From Clostridiales bacterium DTU070 (GTDB lineage Bacteria > Bacillota > Clostridia > DSM-8532): DNA of 52,677 bases. Shown piece after piece: positions 27,226 to 35,926 of this stretch. Where the stretch lies: positions 1 through 52,677 of the forward strand of contig LFSH01000050.1 in the NCBI GenBank assembly GCA_001513105.1. Reading direction: 5' to 3'. A program made the translations under genes and the position numbers. A model generated the notes under the pieces. It ran no database searches. It had not been told where the DNA came from and worked only from the letters and a program-made list of their open reading frames with translations. How positions within the stretch are numbered: the stretch's first letter is position 1; every line of letters begins with the position of its first letter.

Positions 27226-28458
27226 TTAATAGAGTCTGAACCTGTCGGTCAAATCCCCGACGGCACCAATGACTTCATCCTTATACCTGCTGAAGTCGGT
27301 CAGTGTTTTTGAAATAAGCTCTGCGATCTGCTTCATCTCCTGTTCCTTCATACCCCGCGTTGTCACGGCAGGTGTACCAAGCCTTATACCGCTTGTTACG
27401 AAAGGACTTTTAGTATCAAAAGGAATTCCGTTTTTGTTCACGGTAATATGAACCTCATCCAGCAGCTGCTGAGCATCCTTTCCTGTAATATCCTTATTGG
27501 TAAGATCAACAAGCATCAGATGATTGTCGGTTCCTCCCGATACAATCTCAAAGCCCTGTTCAATAAGACCTTCGGCAAGAGCCTTTGCATTTGCTACTAT
27601 CTGTTTCTGATATTCCTTAAACTCGGGCTGCAGTGCTTCCTGGAGCGCAACTGCCTTTGCCGCGATTATATGCATCAGGGGCCCGCCCTGTATACCCGGG
27701 AAAACAGCGCGATCAATATCCTTTGCATATTTCTCCCTGCAGAGGATCATTCCGCCTCTCGGTCCGCGAAGTGTTTTATGAGTCGTTGTCGTAACAAAAT
27801 CGGCATACGGAACAGGGCTCTGGTGGCATCCCGCAGCTACAAGCCCTGCGATATGGGCCATGTCCACCATGAGATATGCCCCGATTTCGTCACAGATATC
27901 CCTGAAGGCTTTGAAGTCAATCTCCCTCGAGTAGGCACTTGCCCCTGCAATGATCATTTTGGGTCTGTGTTTTAGAGCAAGCTCCCTTACTTCGTCATAG
28001 TCAATACGCCCGGTATCCCTTCTTACACCGTATGATATTACTTTGAAATACCTGCCCGACATATTAATGGTCATTCCATGGCTGAGGTGCCCGCCGTGGG
28101 CAAGGTCCATTCCCATAAAGGTGTCGCCGGGGTTGAGTACGGCAAAGAAAACTGCCATATTGGCCTGGGCTCCCGAATGGGGCTGAACATTCGCGTGTTC
28201 TGCTCCGAAAAGTTCTTTGGCGCGTTCTATAGCCAGCCTCTCAACAACATCCACATGTTCGCATCCGCCATAATACCTTTTTCCGGGATAACCCTCGGCA
28301 TATTTGTTTGTAAGCGGCGTTCCCATAGCCTCAAGGACGGCTTTGCTTACAAAGTTCTCAGAAGCAATAAGCTCAATGTTATTTCTCTGTCTTTCCACCT
28401 CATTATAAATAGCCTGTGCAACCTGAGGATCAATTTTTTCAATGTTCTCCAATCTCAT
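27226..28458 (-). CDS. glyA: Serine hydroxymethyltransferase
   Basis: A PLP enzyme converting serine and tetrahydrofolate to glycine and 5,10-methylene-tetrahydrofolate. The 410-aa sequence includes [38 protein letters not shown] and the PLP-lysine loop [17 protein letters not shown] near residue 226. Length and motifs are standard. GGAGGACAGGG precedes the ATG. No folate or glycine riboswitch was seen in the 50-nt gap upstream; it may be transcribed together with the upstream membrane-protein gene. Confidence 0.98.
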   Translation of the reverse strand: MRLENIEKIDPQVAQAIYNEVERQRNNIELIASENFVSKAVLEAMGTPLTNKYAEGYPGKRYYGGCEHVDVVERLAIERAKELFGAEHANVQPHSGAQANMAVFFAVLNPGDTFMGMDLAHGGHLSHGMTINMSGRYFKVISYGVRRDTGRIDYDEVRELALKHRPKMIIAGASAYSREIDFKAFRDICDEIGAYLMVDMAHIAGLVAAGCHQSPVPYADFVTTTTHKTLRGPRGGMILCREKYAKDIDRAVFPGIQGGPLMHIIAAKAVALQEALQPEFKEYQKQIVANAKALAEGLIEQGFEIVSGGTDNHLMLVDLTNKDITGKDAQQLLDEVHITVNKNGIPFDTKSPFVTSGIRLGTPAVTTRGMKEQEMKQIAELISKTLTDFSRYKDEVIGAVGDLTDRFRLY

Positions 28459-28507
28459 ATTCCCTGTCCTCCAATTTATAGAATAAACTTATTGTATAAA
28501 CATCCAA

Positions 28508-29401
28508 TCAGCCTTCTGCGGGGGGAGCAATCACCCTTCGCGTGCGGCTAAGATACATCAGCGCAACAAGCCTTTGCCTGACCAATATAATAATCACTTC
28601 AAGAAAAGAAATTATAAACATTGATATCAGCTGCGATTCCACTGTAAACATACCAATCATCACATTCAGAAAAGATATAAAGAATATGTTTACTCCAATG
28701 ATTAACCTGTTCCCTGCAGACAACCTCGTTGACAATTTAAAGTTTCTCCAAATGGTAACACCCGTATCAAGGAAGGTGATATCCTTGAATATGAATATTA
28801 CCTGGAGAATAAACCAGCCTGCAGGAAGCAGATAGCTTATAAGCATGATCGGCAGGATTAATACCGGGACCAATACCGCAGCAAATGACAAAATGAAAAG
28901 ACCGGCGAACAGTATAAATATTATTGCTGAATAAAAAATCAAGTTGAATCCTACAAACCGGGTCAGTGCCTTTTTATATTTTCCTATGTAACAGGACAAT
29001 GAGGAATTCTCTGATTCATGATCGCAAAGGTATGCTCCGAGATAAAAATAGGATACAAGCATTAATAATATCCGCTGCAGTATAAATATTCCTATAATTT
29101 TCAATGATGCGGACAAAAGATTCTGAAGAACAGCAGACTCCTGCAGCGATTGTGCAATCTTTAACATCGCCGACGGATCCCTTAAATCCTGGGATGACAT
29201 AATCTCACTGTAAGTGTTGGCCATCTGCTGCAGATATATGCTGTAATCAATCACAATGGGCCTGGCTGCAATCCTGATGCCGAAGGATATTGCCAAAAGA
29301 AGCACAAAAAGCACCTGGGGTACAGCCTTTACCTTTAAATCATGGAATTTTATCATTTTTCGAAAATACATTATAAAATGCCCTACTCTGTTCTCTATCA
29401 T
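28508..29401 (-). CDS. Predicted polytopic membrane protein, unknown function
   Basis: A 297-aa protein with about six membrane segments: one near residue 30, a soluble loop (about 50-90), then helices near 100-120, 150-180, 180-210, 235-260 and 260-280. The layout with a GV(T)IWRNFKLS amphipathic stretch resembles the membrane domains of DUF975 or GDPD-like proteins, but I cannot name a family with confidence. It starts four bases after the rluB stop, so it is probably co-transcribed with rluB. The C-terminus is basic (SRTRRVIAPP). Confidence 0.75.
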   Translation of the reverse strand: MIENRVGHFIMYFRKMIKFHDLKVKAVPQVLFVLLLAISFGIRIAARPIVIDYSIYLQQMANTYSEIMSSQDLRDPSAMLKIAQSLQESAVLQNLLSASLKIIGIFILQRILLMLVSYFYLGAYLCDHESENSSLSCYIGKYKKALTRFVGFNLIFYSAIIFILFAGLFILSFAAVLVPVLILPIMLISYLLPAGWFILQVIFIFKDITFLDTGVTIWRNFKLSTRLSAGNRLIIGVNIFFISFLNVMIGMFTVESQLISMFIISFLEVIIILVRQRLVALMYLSRTRRVIAPPAEG

Positions 29402-29405
29402 ATCT

Positions 29406-30128
29406 TCACATCTTCCCTGTCAGTTGTTTTACTTCCTTGTCTGTTAGAAATCTCCACTCGCCGGGCTTTAATCTGCCAAGCTCCAGGCTTCCGTATGCAA
29501 CCCTTTTCAGTCTTACAACAGGGTGGCCTATTCTTTCGCACATTTTCCTTATCTGACGGTTGCGCCCTTCATGAATGGTGATCTCCAGTTTTGTTTTATT
29601 CTCATAATAATTCAACACCTTGACAAAAGCAGGTGCCGTTGTATACCCGTCAATCAGGATACCGTTCCTGAGCTTTTCAATTGCCTGTTCCGAAGGTTTT
29701 CCCCTTACCGTAACGATATATACCTTCAATATTTCATTTTTCGGATGCATCAGCAGGTTTGCAAAATCACCGTCGTTTGTCAGCAAAAGCAATCCGGAGC
29801 TGTCATAATCAAGGCGTCCTACCGGGTAAACCCGCTCCTTCACATCCTGAACCAGGTCGAGCACTGTCTTGCGGCCTTCAGGATCGCTTGCCGTTGTAAC
29901 ATAACCCTTTGGCTTATGCAGAAGTATATAAACCTTGTTTTTTTCCATCTTAACAGGTTTGCCGTCAACTTCTACGCGATCACCGGGCGAGACTTTCACG
30001 CCCATCTGTGTTACAACCTGTCCGTTTACGCGAACCTTACCTTCGCGTATATATTCCTCGGCTTTCCTTCTCGAGGATATGCCGCATTGAGCCAAAAACT
30101 TCTGAAGACGTATCTTTTCCGTATTCAT
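29406..30128 (-). CDS. rluB: Ribosomal large-subunit pseudouridine synthase B
   Basis: RluB makes a pseudouridine in the peptidyl-transferase region of 23S rRNA. An S4 RNA-binding domain (IRLQKFLAQCGISSRRKAEEYI) is followed by the RsuA-type catalytic domain with YPVGRLDYDSSGLLLLTNDG, which contains the catalytic Asp, and IHEGRNRQIRKMCERIGHPV. The 240-aa length is normal. The start is ATG 30126-30128 with GGAG six bases upstream, and a promoter lies 40 nt before. Confidence 0.95.
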   Translation of the reverse strand: MNTEKIRLQKFLAQCGISSRRKAEEYIREGKVRVNGQVVTQMGVKVSPGDRVEVDGKPVKMEKNKVYILLHKPKGYVTTASDPEGRKTVLDLVQDVKERVYPVGRLDYDSSGLLLLTNDGDFANLLMHPKNEILKVYIVTVRGKPSEQAIEKLRNGILIDGYTTAPAFVKVLNYYENKTKLEITIHEGRNRQIRKMCERIGHPVVRLKRVAYGSLELGRLKPGEWRFLTDKEVKQLTGKM

Positions 30129-30165
30129 CCCCTGCTCCTGCATATTTATTCCGCTTTATTTCACA

Positions 30166-30193
30166 ATTATAACACATAAAAGTTGAGCTGCAA
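30166..30193 (-). promoter_or_regulatory. Sigma-A promoter of rluB
   Basis: TTGCAG (30188-30193), a 16-bp spacer and TATAAT (30166-30171) on the minus strand. Confidence 0.55.
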
Positions 30194-30202
30194 GGCTCTT
30201 AA

Positions 30203-30233
30203 GTAAAAAAAAGCCTGATATAAACATATCAGG
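30203..30233 (-). terminator. Rho-independent terminator of the transglutaminase gene
   Basis: Stem CCTGATAT (30214-30221) with ATATCAGG (30226-30233), then on the minus strand CTTTTTTTT. It ends the transcript about 70 nt past the stop. Confidence 0.85.
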
Positions 30234-30301
30234 TCTTAAACATACCCGCCGCATTTAAACAGCGGCATCTTTCCTTTTCAACTGATAAAAACTTATATTT
30301 A

Positions 30302-31093
30302 CTAATAATACCTGTTCGGATGATACCTGGATTTGTCCCTAATCATATTATTTCCGGTAAATTCTTTCATAGCCACATCATATGTTATATCTACCGTAAC
30401 CCAGCTGCCGTCGATCAAAACCTCGTTCCACGCGTGGTAGCCTTCGATGTTCTCTGAATATCCCTTTACAAGTTTTGCAGGAATTCCCTGGCTTCTCAGC
30501 ATAGCTGCAAACAAAGAAGCAAAATCGTAACAAATTCCCTGCTGTGTGCGGAAGGTTTTTTCAATATCAGGTATATAGGGCATGTCCGATGAAGGATTGA
30601 AACTGTAATCGTATTCAAAGTTTGAAACAATGTACCTGTAAACTGCTTCTGCCTTGTCACGGGTATTTTGGGTGCCGCGTGCCAGTTCTTCAGCCTTCTG
30701 AACCGCTTTCATGCCCGATTCATAGCGTACATTCTGTATGGACTGGAGATAAACAAGGTTTTCATTGTCAGCATGCACAAGGATGGTGTCACTATGTACA
30801 ACCATGTATTTTGATCCTGATATGTTTTTCAGCAGGGATATCCTATATTCTCCGTTTCCGAGCTGTAGAGGATAAAACTCTGTTTCAGGACCTGAATAGT
30901 CATAGTAATATGTTTCGGAGCCTTTTGAAACAGCAACTTTATAACGTACTCCTTCTTCGGTTTGAAACGCTACTCCAATAACTCCGTTATTAATACCGCC
31001 CTTATCGAGAAAGGCTTCCCCAGCAAATGCATTTGTGCTGAGAAGTACGGGAAGCAGCAGCAACACTGCCAGCAAACCCAAAGATTTTTTCAT
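30302..31093 (-). CDS. Secreted transglutaminase-like protein
   Basis: A 263-aa exported protein: signal peptide (KKSLGLLAVLLLLPVLLSTNAFA), an N-terminal beta-rich region of about 100 residues, then a transglutaminase-like domain. The catalytic triad is visible as Cys in QGICYDFASLFAAMLRSQG near residue 185, His in GYHAWNEV near residue 221, and Asp in WVTVDITYD near residue 236. Members act as proteases, cross-linkers or wall-modifying enzymes; this one could act on the envelope or matrix. The start is ATG 31091-31093 with GGGAGAG upstream. The gene is alone and is preceded by a c-di-GMP-I riboswitch, suggesting a role in the switch between motile and attached life. Confidence 0.92.
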   Translation of the reverse strand: MKKSLGLLAVLLLLPVLLSTNAFAGEAFLDKGGINNGVIGVAFQTEEGVRYKVAVSKGSETYYYDYSGPETEFYPLQLGNGEYRISLLKNISGSKYMVVHSDTILVHADNENLVYLQSIQNVRYESGMKAVQKAEELARGTQNTRDKAEAVYRYIVSNFEYDYSFNPSSDMPYIPDIEKTFRTQQGICYDFASLFAAMLRSQGIPAKLVKGYSENIEGYHAWNEVLIDGSWVTVDITYDVAMKEFTGNNMIRDKSRYHPNRYY

Positions 31094-31106
31094 AAAAAAT
31101 CTCTCC

Positions 31107-31214
31107 CTTCGGCGGCCAGGCTGCCATCGCATAATGCATTAGGCCCTATAGCTTTGCGTCCCTGCCTTTCAGCAGGTTTGCCTTTATCGGTGGAAAGATT
31201 CTGTATTTCCGCCG
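31107..31214 (-). promoter_or_regulatory. c-di-GMP-I (GEMM-I) riboswitch
   Basis: The minus strand carries the aptamer signature in order: AAAGGCAAACC, a stem capped by GAAA (CTGCTGAAAGGCAG), GGGACGCAAAGC, GGGCCTAA as the tetraloop receptor, a variable stem, ATGGCAGCCTGG and CCGCCGAAGG. CGGCGG in the 5' leader (31209-31214) can pair with CCGCCG (31110-31115) to close the fold. The ribosome site GGGAGAG follows at once, and no terminator stem is visible, so control is probably on translation initiation. Binding of cyclic di-GMP is known for the family; on or off behaviour here cannot be read from the sequence. Confidence 0.92.
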
Positions 31215-31252
31215 TATAAAACAATATTCTATTTTATACTGCTTATATTCCC

Positions 31253-31280
31253 ATTATACACCATTTTTAAACAGTGTCAA
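31253..31280 (-). promoter_or_regulatory. Sigma-A promoter of the transglutaminase gene
   Basis: TTGACA (31275-31280), a 16-bp spacer and TATAAT (31253-31258) on the minus strand. It gives a leader of about 150 nt that contains the riboswitch. Confidence 0.8.
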
Positions 31281-31308
31281 ACAAAAATATTATCTGTCCT
31301 GTAAAATT

Positions 31309-31983
31309 TCAGAAATATTTCTCGAGTTCCACGGTATGCAGCCATTTATCACCCTTGTAAACACGCATGCAACCGGACGAAATCTCGTCAATAAGCGCCA
31401 CTTTACCGTCTATACGGCCGAATTCCAGTTTTAAATCATACAGCGTAAGGCCTTTGCTGTTTAAATCGTCACGGATTATTTCAGTTATCTTCCTCGCCAG
31501 GGTTCGAATCTCCTCGTATTCGGCTCTGCTCATAATACCCAGCATCTCAAGAGTATCCGGGCTTATCATCGGATCCCCGCGGTCGTCATCCTTAAGGCTG
31601 GCTTCAACCAGGAAATCCAGATCCTGTCCCTCACTGCAGTAATCACCGTAGCGGCGTATGAAACTGCCTGTAGCCTTAAGCCGGCAGATTATCTCCACAC
31701 CCTTTCCAAAAAATACAGCAGGCCTGACCGTCATGGTTCCCGCGTTCAGGTCACTGTCAATATAATGGGTAGGGATACCGGCGGCATTGATTTTTTCAAA
31801 ATAGTACCTGGTTATGCGCAAGGATGCCAGTCCCAATCCTTCGATTGTAGCACCCACCTTATTTCCGCCCGGATCAAGCTGCCCGTCCTCGCCAACGGTT
31901 GCAGTATCCTTGAATTTAAGAAGGATATTGCCGTTTTCCAGAGCGTAAACATCCTTTGTCTTGCCCTCTTTTATCAGCTTCAT
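31309..31983 (-). CDS. purC: SAICAR synthetase (phosphoribosylaminoimidazole-succinocarboxamide synthase)
   Basis: PurC joins CAIR and aspartate using ATP in purine synthesis. The 224-aa protein shows KEGKTKDVYAL at the N-terminus, DPMISPD near residue 137 and LYDLKLEFGRIDGKVALIDEISSG near residue 180. Slightly shorter than common 235-aa members but complete. GGGAGGAGAAATGA precedes the ATG. It stands alone here, without other pur genes, behind its own promoter; no purine riboswitch is seen. Confidence 0.96.
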   Translation of the reverse strand: MKLIKEGKTKDVYALENGNILLKFKDTATVGEDGQLDPGGNKVGATIEGLGLASLRITRYYFEKINAAGIPTHYIDSDLNAGTMTVRPAVFFGKGVEIICRLKATGSFIRRYGDYCSEGQDLDFLVEASLKDDDRGDPMISPDTLEMLGIMSRAEYEEIRTLARKITEIIRDDLNSKGLTLYDLKLEFGRIDGKVALIDEISSGCMRVYKGDKWLHTVELEKYF

Positions 31984-32062
31984 TCATTTCTCCTCCCTGA
32001 TTTCTTGGAATATAAAGCAATTATGAAGTAACAACATGTTGCCAGAGAAATCGCATATTTCC

Positions 32063-32090
32063 ATTATACACCGTTTTGACTCAGATTCAA
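32063..32090 (-). promoter_or_regulatory. Sigma-A promoter of purC
   Basis: TTGAAT (32085-32090), a 16-bp spacer and TATAAT (32063-32068) on the minus strand, about 80 nt before purC. The sequence around the -10 closely matches that of the transglutaminase promoter. Confidence 0.65.
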
Positions 32091-32108
32091 CAAATTTTTG
32101 CAAATGTC

Positions 32109-32165
32109 AAAACCCCCTTCCCACAAGCGTTTCGGGTTCTATAAAACCGAGCTGATGAAAGGGGG
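32109..32165 (-). terminator. Terminator of the acn-icd operon
   Basis: CCCCCTT (32113-32119) pairs with AAGGGGG (32159-32165) around an inner AGC/GCT and TCGG/CCGA pairing; TTTT follows on the minus strand. Confidence 0.7.
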
Positions 32166-32199
32166 CTGTCTTTACGCAAAATCTTTAACAATTATGAAG

Positions 32200-33411
32200 T
32201 TATTGCATCTTAGCCTCAAGGCGTCTTCTTATTGCCTTTATAAAATCCAAAGTGTTGACAACTTTCTTTTCGGGCAGCACTGAAAGGGCAGCCAGGTCCC
32301 CGGTCATGGTTCCTTCTTCAATGGTTTGTTTTACTGCGCTCTCCAGCTTGTCTGCAAAGCTGACAAGGTCATTTATGCCGTCCAGTTCACCGCGTTTTCT
32401 TAATGCACCCGACCAGGCAAATATGGTTGCCACCGAGTTGGTTGACGTCTGTTCACCTTTTAGGTGCCTGTAATAATGCCTCTGAACAGTGCCGTGGGCT
32501 GCTTCATACTCGAAATGGCCTTCGGGCGATACCAGGACCGAGGTCATCATTGCCAGGCTTCCAAAAGCATTCGCAACCATATCCGACATAACATCGCCGT
32601 CGTAATTCTTGCAGGCCCATACAAAACCGCCCTCAGAACGAATTACGCGGGCAACGGCATCATCAATCAATGTGTAGAAATATTCAATTCCGGCTTCTTT
32701 AAACCTGTCTGCATATTCTTTTTCGTATATTTCCTGGAAAATATCCTTAAAATGGTGATCATATGTCTTCGATATCGTATCTTTAGTCGCGAACCATAAG
32801 TCCATCTTCTGATCAAGGGCATAGTTAAAGCATGCCTTTGCAAAACTCCTGATGGATTTGTCGGTATTGTGCATACCCATCAATATACCGGGGGAGTCAA
32901 AGGAATGGATTAACCTCCTTGTTTCATTTCCGTTTTCGTCGGTATATACAAGTTCGGCTTTTCCGGGCTTTTCAATCAGCATTTCGGTGTTGTTGTAAAT
33001 ATCCCCGTATGCATGACGGGCAATGCAAATGGGCTTTGTCCAGGTTCTTACGAAGGGTTCAATACCCTTGACAATAATAGGTGCCCTGAATACGGTACCG
33101 TCCAGTATTGCACGGATAGTACCGTTTGGACTTTTCCACATCTTTTTCAGGTTGTATTCCTTAACCCTGTCTGCATTCGGCGTAATGGTAGCACACTTTA
33201 CAGCCACACCGTATTTTTTGGTTGCCTCTGCGGCATCAATGGTTACCTGGTCGTCTGTTTCATCACGGTACTCCAAACCCAAATCAAAGTAGACGGTTTT
33301 CAAATCCACGAAAGGATCAATCAGCTCATCCTTAATGTACTGCCATATGATTCGGGTCATTTCGTCCCCGTCCATCTCAACAAGGGGTGTTTTCATTACT
33401 ATTTTGCTCAT
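32200..33411 (-). CDS. icd: NADP-dependent isocitrate dehydrogenase (eukaryote-like subfamily)
   Basis: Oxidatively decarboxylates isocitrate to 2-oxoglutarate. The 403-aa sequence belongs to the homodimeric subfamily shared with mitochondrial and cytosolic eukaryotic enzymes: [17 protein letters not shown] at the start, [18 protein letters not shown] near residue 92, CARHAYGD-like [11 protein letters not shown] near residue 130, [20 protein letters not shown] near residue 250 and [10 protein letters not shown] near residue 307. It starts 4 nt after the aconitase stop and so is co-transcribed. The pair would supply 2-oxoglutarate and glutamate; no citrate synthase gene is in the window. Confidence 0.97.
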   Translation of the reverse strand: MSKIVMKTPLVEMDGDEMTRIIWQYIKDELIDPFVDLKTVYFDLGLEYRDETDDQVTIDAAEATKKYGVAVKCATITPNADRVKEYNLKKMWKSPNGTIRAILDGTVFRAPIIVKGIEPFVRTWTKPICIARHAYGDIYNNTEMLIEKPGKAELVYTDENGNETRRLIHSFDSPGILMGMHNTDKSIRSFAKACFNYALDQKMDLWFATKDTISKTYDHHFKDIFQEIYEKEYADRFKEAGIEYFYTLIDDAVARVIRSEGGFVWACKNYDGDVMSDMVANAFGSLAMMTSVLVSPEGHFEYEAAHGTVQRHYYRHLKGEQTSTNSVATIFAWSGALRKRGELDGINDLVSFADKLESAVKQTIEEGTMTGDLAALSVLPEKKVVNTLDFIKAIRRRLEAKMQ

Positions 33412-33414
33412 GCT

Positions 33415-35346
33415 TCATTTCCTTTCTGTAATATTCTTTTTTATCCACGGAAGCTTCCCGCCCGCCTTGAGGATTTCCGCATCAAGACTGGACAGTGAAT
33501 GGGCCAGTTTTATCCTGTTACCTTTTGTCCTGTTATAAAGGATGCACTCACCCGACAGGTCTCCTATATTAATCTCCAGTTCATCCATTTCGTCAATGGC
33601 CGAATAATCATCCGGATTGACAAAGGTCAGCGGAACAATACCGAAATTAATAAGGTTTGCCAGGTGAATCCTTGCGAAGGATTTTGCAATTACAGCCTTA
33701 ACCCCCAGGTACTTTGGTGCAAGCGCCGCATGTTCACGGCTTGAGCCCTGGCCGTAGTTCTCTCCGCCTACAATAAACCCGCCGTTATTCTCTTTTGCCT
33801 TGTTATAAAACTTGCTGTCAATTGATTCAAAAACATGTTTCGAGATTTCGGGAATATTGCTTCTCAGCGGGAGTATCTTTGCGCCTGCCGGCATAATATG
33901 ATCTGTGGTTATATTGTCTTCAACCTTGATAAGAACCCTGCCCGAAAGGACGTCTCCGACAGGTTCAAAGGTTGGAAGCGGTGCAATATTCGGTCCCCTG
34001 ACAATTTCCACTTTTTTTGCCTCTTCTTCTGGAAGGGGCTTTATAATCATATTATCATTAATGAAAAACTTTTCAGGCATTGTGAATTCAGGGAATTCGC
34101 CAAGCTCACGCGGATCTGTAAGATACCCGGTAATTGCTGCTGCAACAGCAACCTCAGGGCTTACCAGGTAAACCTCTGCATCCGCTGTTCCGCTTCTTCC
34201 CCTGAAATTCCTGTTAAAAGTCCTTACCGATACACCACCCGAGCTTGGAGCAGCACCCATTCCAATACACGGGCCGCAGGCATTTTCCAGTATTCTTACG
34301 CCTGCTCTTACCAAATAGCGGAATTCACCGCTTTCAACAAGGTGTTCCACAACCTGGCGCGAACCGGGGCTGACCGTTACATGAAGACCGCTGTTTACTG
34401 TCCTGTCCTTCAGAACATTGGCTACAACTTTCAAATCCCTTAACGAGGAATTCGTGCATGAGCCTATTGCCACCTGGTCAACTTTAATCTTTCCGACCTC
34501 ACGCACTTTCCTGACATTGCCCGGACTGTGGGGCAATGCCACCATTGGTTCGAGGGATGACAGATCTATTTCAATTATTTCATCATATTCAGCATTTTCA
34601 TCGGGAAGCAGTTCTATCCACTGGTCCTCCCTTCCCTGACTCTTCAGGAAGGCTCTTGTAATTTCATCACTTGGGAATATGCTTGTTGTACAGCCTGTTT
34701 CTGTTCCCATATTCGTTATTGTGGCTCTGTCGGTAACGCTTAAAGTTTTGACTCCTTCACCAAAATATTCAAGGACTTTGCCAACCCCGCCCTTGACATC
34801 AAGCCTGCGTAGAATTTCAAGAATTACATCCTTTGCAGACACCCATGGCTGCAGTTTTCCAGTAAGATGCACGCCTACAATTTTGGGATATTTAATCCTG
34901 AACGGTGCACCTGCCATGGCACAGGCAACGTCAAGCCCGCCTGCTCCCATTGCAAAGCATCCGACACCGCCTGCTGTTGGAGTATGGCTGTCCGAGCCTA
35001 TCAGCGTATTCCCGGGTTTTGCAAAGCGTTCAAGGAAGACCTGGTGGCATATCCCGTTTCCCGGCCTTGAAAAGTAAATTCCGTAGCGTTGGGCAACGGA
35101 CTGCAGAAAACGGTGGTCATCCGCGTTTTTGAAGTCGGACTGCAGTGTGTTGTGATCAACAAAACTCACGCTGAATTCTGTCCGTACCCTGTCTATTCCT
35201 ATTGCTTCAAACTGCAGGTAAGCCATGGTTCCTGTTGCGTCCTGGGTAAGCGTGTTATCTATATGTATGGCAACTTCCGCACCTGCTTTTTTTTCACCCT
35301 CAATTATATGTTTATCAAGTATTTTTTCGGTAATAGTACCCGCCAT
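33415..35346 (-). CDS. acn: Aconitate hydratase
   Basis: Isomerises citrate to isocitrate with a 4Fe-4S cluster. The 643-aa protein has cluster ligands in GSCTNSSLRDL near residue 290 and CGPCIGMG near residue 353, DSHTPTAGGVGCFAMGAGGLD near residue 115, and a swivelling domain with YGQGSSREHAALAPKYLG near residue 540. It belongs to the shorter mitochondrial-like aconitase branch rather than the 890-aa AcnA type. The start is ATG 35344-35346 with AGGTG upstream. It is first in the acn-icd operon, with a strong promoter about 80 nt before. Confidence 0.95.
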   Translation of the reverse strand: MAGTITEKILDKHIIEGEKKAGAEVAIHIDNTLTQDATGTMAYLQFEAIGIDRVRTEFSVSFVDHNTLQSDFKNADDHRFLQSVAQRYGIYFSRPGNGICHQVFLERFAKPGNTLIGSDSHTPTAGGVGCFAMGAGGLDVACAMAGAPFRIKYPKIVGVHLTGKLQPWVSAKDVILEILRRLDVKGGVGKVLEYFGEGVKTLSVTDRATITNMGTETGCTTSIFPSDEITRAFLKSQGREDQWIELLPDENAEYDEIIEIDLSSLEPMVALPHSPGNVRKVREVGKIKVDQVAIGSCTNSSLRDLKVVANVLKDRTVNSGLHVTVSPGSRQVVEHLVESGEFRYLVRAGVRILENACGPCIGMGAAPSSGGVSVRTFNRNFRGRSGTADAEVYLVSPEVAVAAAITGYLTDPRELGEFPEFTMPEKFFINDNMIIKPLPEEEAKKVEIVRGPNIAPLPTFEPVGDVLSGRVLIKVEDNITTDHIMPAGAKILPLRSNIPEISKHVFESIDSKFYNKAKENNGGFIVGGENYGQGSSREHAALAPKYLGVKAVIAKSFARIHLANLINFGIVPLTFVNPDDYSAIDEMDELEINIGDLSGECILYNRTKGNRIKLAHSLSSLDAEILKAGGKLPWIKKNITERK

Positions 35347-35431
35347 ACTCAACACCTGCTTTCTGTTTATGTTATTCAATCATCAATTAAAACGGACTGT
35401 ATTAAAGACGGCTTTCAGCCATTATTATCTT

Positions 35432-35459
35432 ATTATAAATGATTGAGGTATCATGTCAA
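35432..35459 (-). promoter_or_regulatory. Sigma-A promoter of acn-icd
   Basis: Consensus TTGACA (35454-35459), a 16-bp spacer and TATAAT (35432-35437) on the minus strand. The 80-nt leader includes a small GGCT/AGCC hairpin of unknown meaning. Confidence 0.8.
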
Positions 35460-35530
35460 GTAAATGATAGGAGGCAGGTATCGCATATTTTCGAAATACA
35501 GCCTGGAAATGTGCAGATACTTACCGGCCA

Positions 35531-35801
35531 TTGCAAACGCAGCTGCTGTTTCTGAGCATTCGCACGATAGCTTTTCTATACTGGTTAACTGTTTGGAGAT
35601 ACCGTACAATGCAAGGAAACTTTTAGCGGAGTGCAGCTTAGAGATGTGCAGTCAGAGCGAGGACCAGCAAGCCGACTGTTTGAGCAAAAATGCGTCCTAC
35701 TATATTTTTCATAAGCATTTTTGCGAGTTTCGGCTTGCCCGAGCTGAACTGCCCAGCTCTTGCAAACGCAGCGACTGTTTCCGGGCATTGCACGGTATCT
35801 C
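35531..35801. repeat. Noncoding imperfect inverted-repeat element with three copies of a 40-nt module
   Basis: Module copy A (35531-35570) and copy B (35760-35801) are direct repeats sharing TTGCAAACGCAGC, CTGTTTC and GCATT-GCACG. A third, inverted copy ends at GAGATACCGTACAATGC (35596-35612), which matches B's end (35785-35801) with one mismatch. Between them is a strong hairpin: GCAAGCCGA (35667-35675) with TCGGCTTGC (35730-35738), and GCAAAAATGC (35684-35693) with GCATTTTTGC (35715-35724). Small open frames cross it on both strands but none has a ribosome site or a family resemblance. It may be a MITE-like element or a structured RNA. The remaining 130 nt before the next gene show nothing clear. 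Confidence 0.7.
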
Positions 35802-35926
35802 TACCTTTCAGCAACTTAAGTGTTGCCACTCAATGTGAATTCAATTGCTTGTTTAGGCACTATAAAGAATGTATAATAAACTTATTACCCTGTGTCAAAA
35901 ATCTGCAAAGGGGGTCAGCCTGACCG

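Noticed and set aside
28459..28507. Folate or glycine riboswitch before glyA
   Set aside because: The gap is under 50 nt, too short for either aptamer.
31500..31512. tRNA T-arm-like GGTTCGAATC
   Set aside because: It lies within purC and has no acceptor or anticodon stems around it.
35531..35801. CRISPR-like direct repeats
   Set aside because: Only two direct copies, about 190 nt apart, imperfect and with an inverted third copy; no cas genes.
35464..35838. Open frames in the inverted-repeat element on both strands
   Set aside because: Their similarity to each other only reflects the DNA repeats; no start signals.
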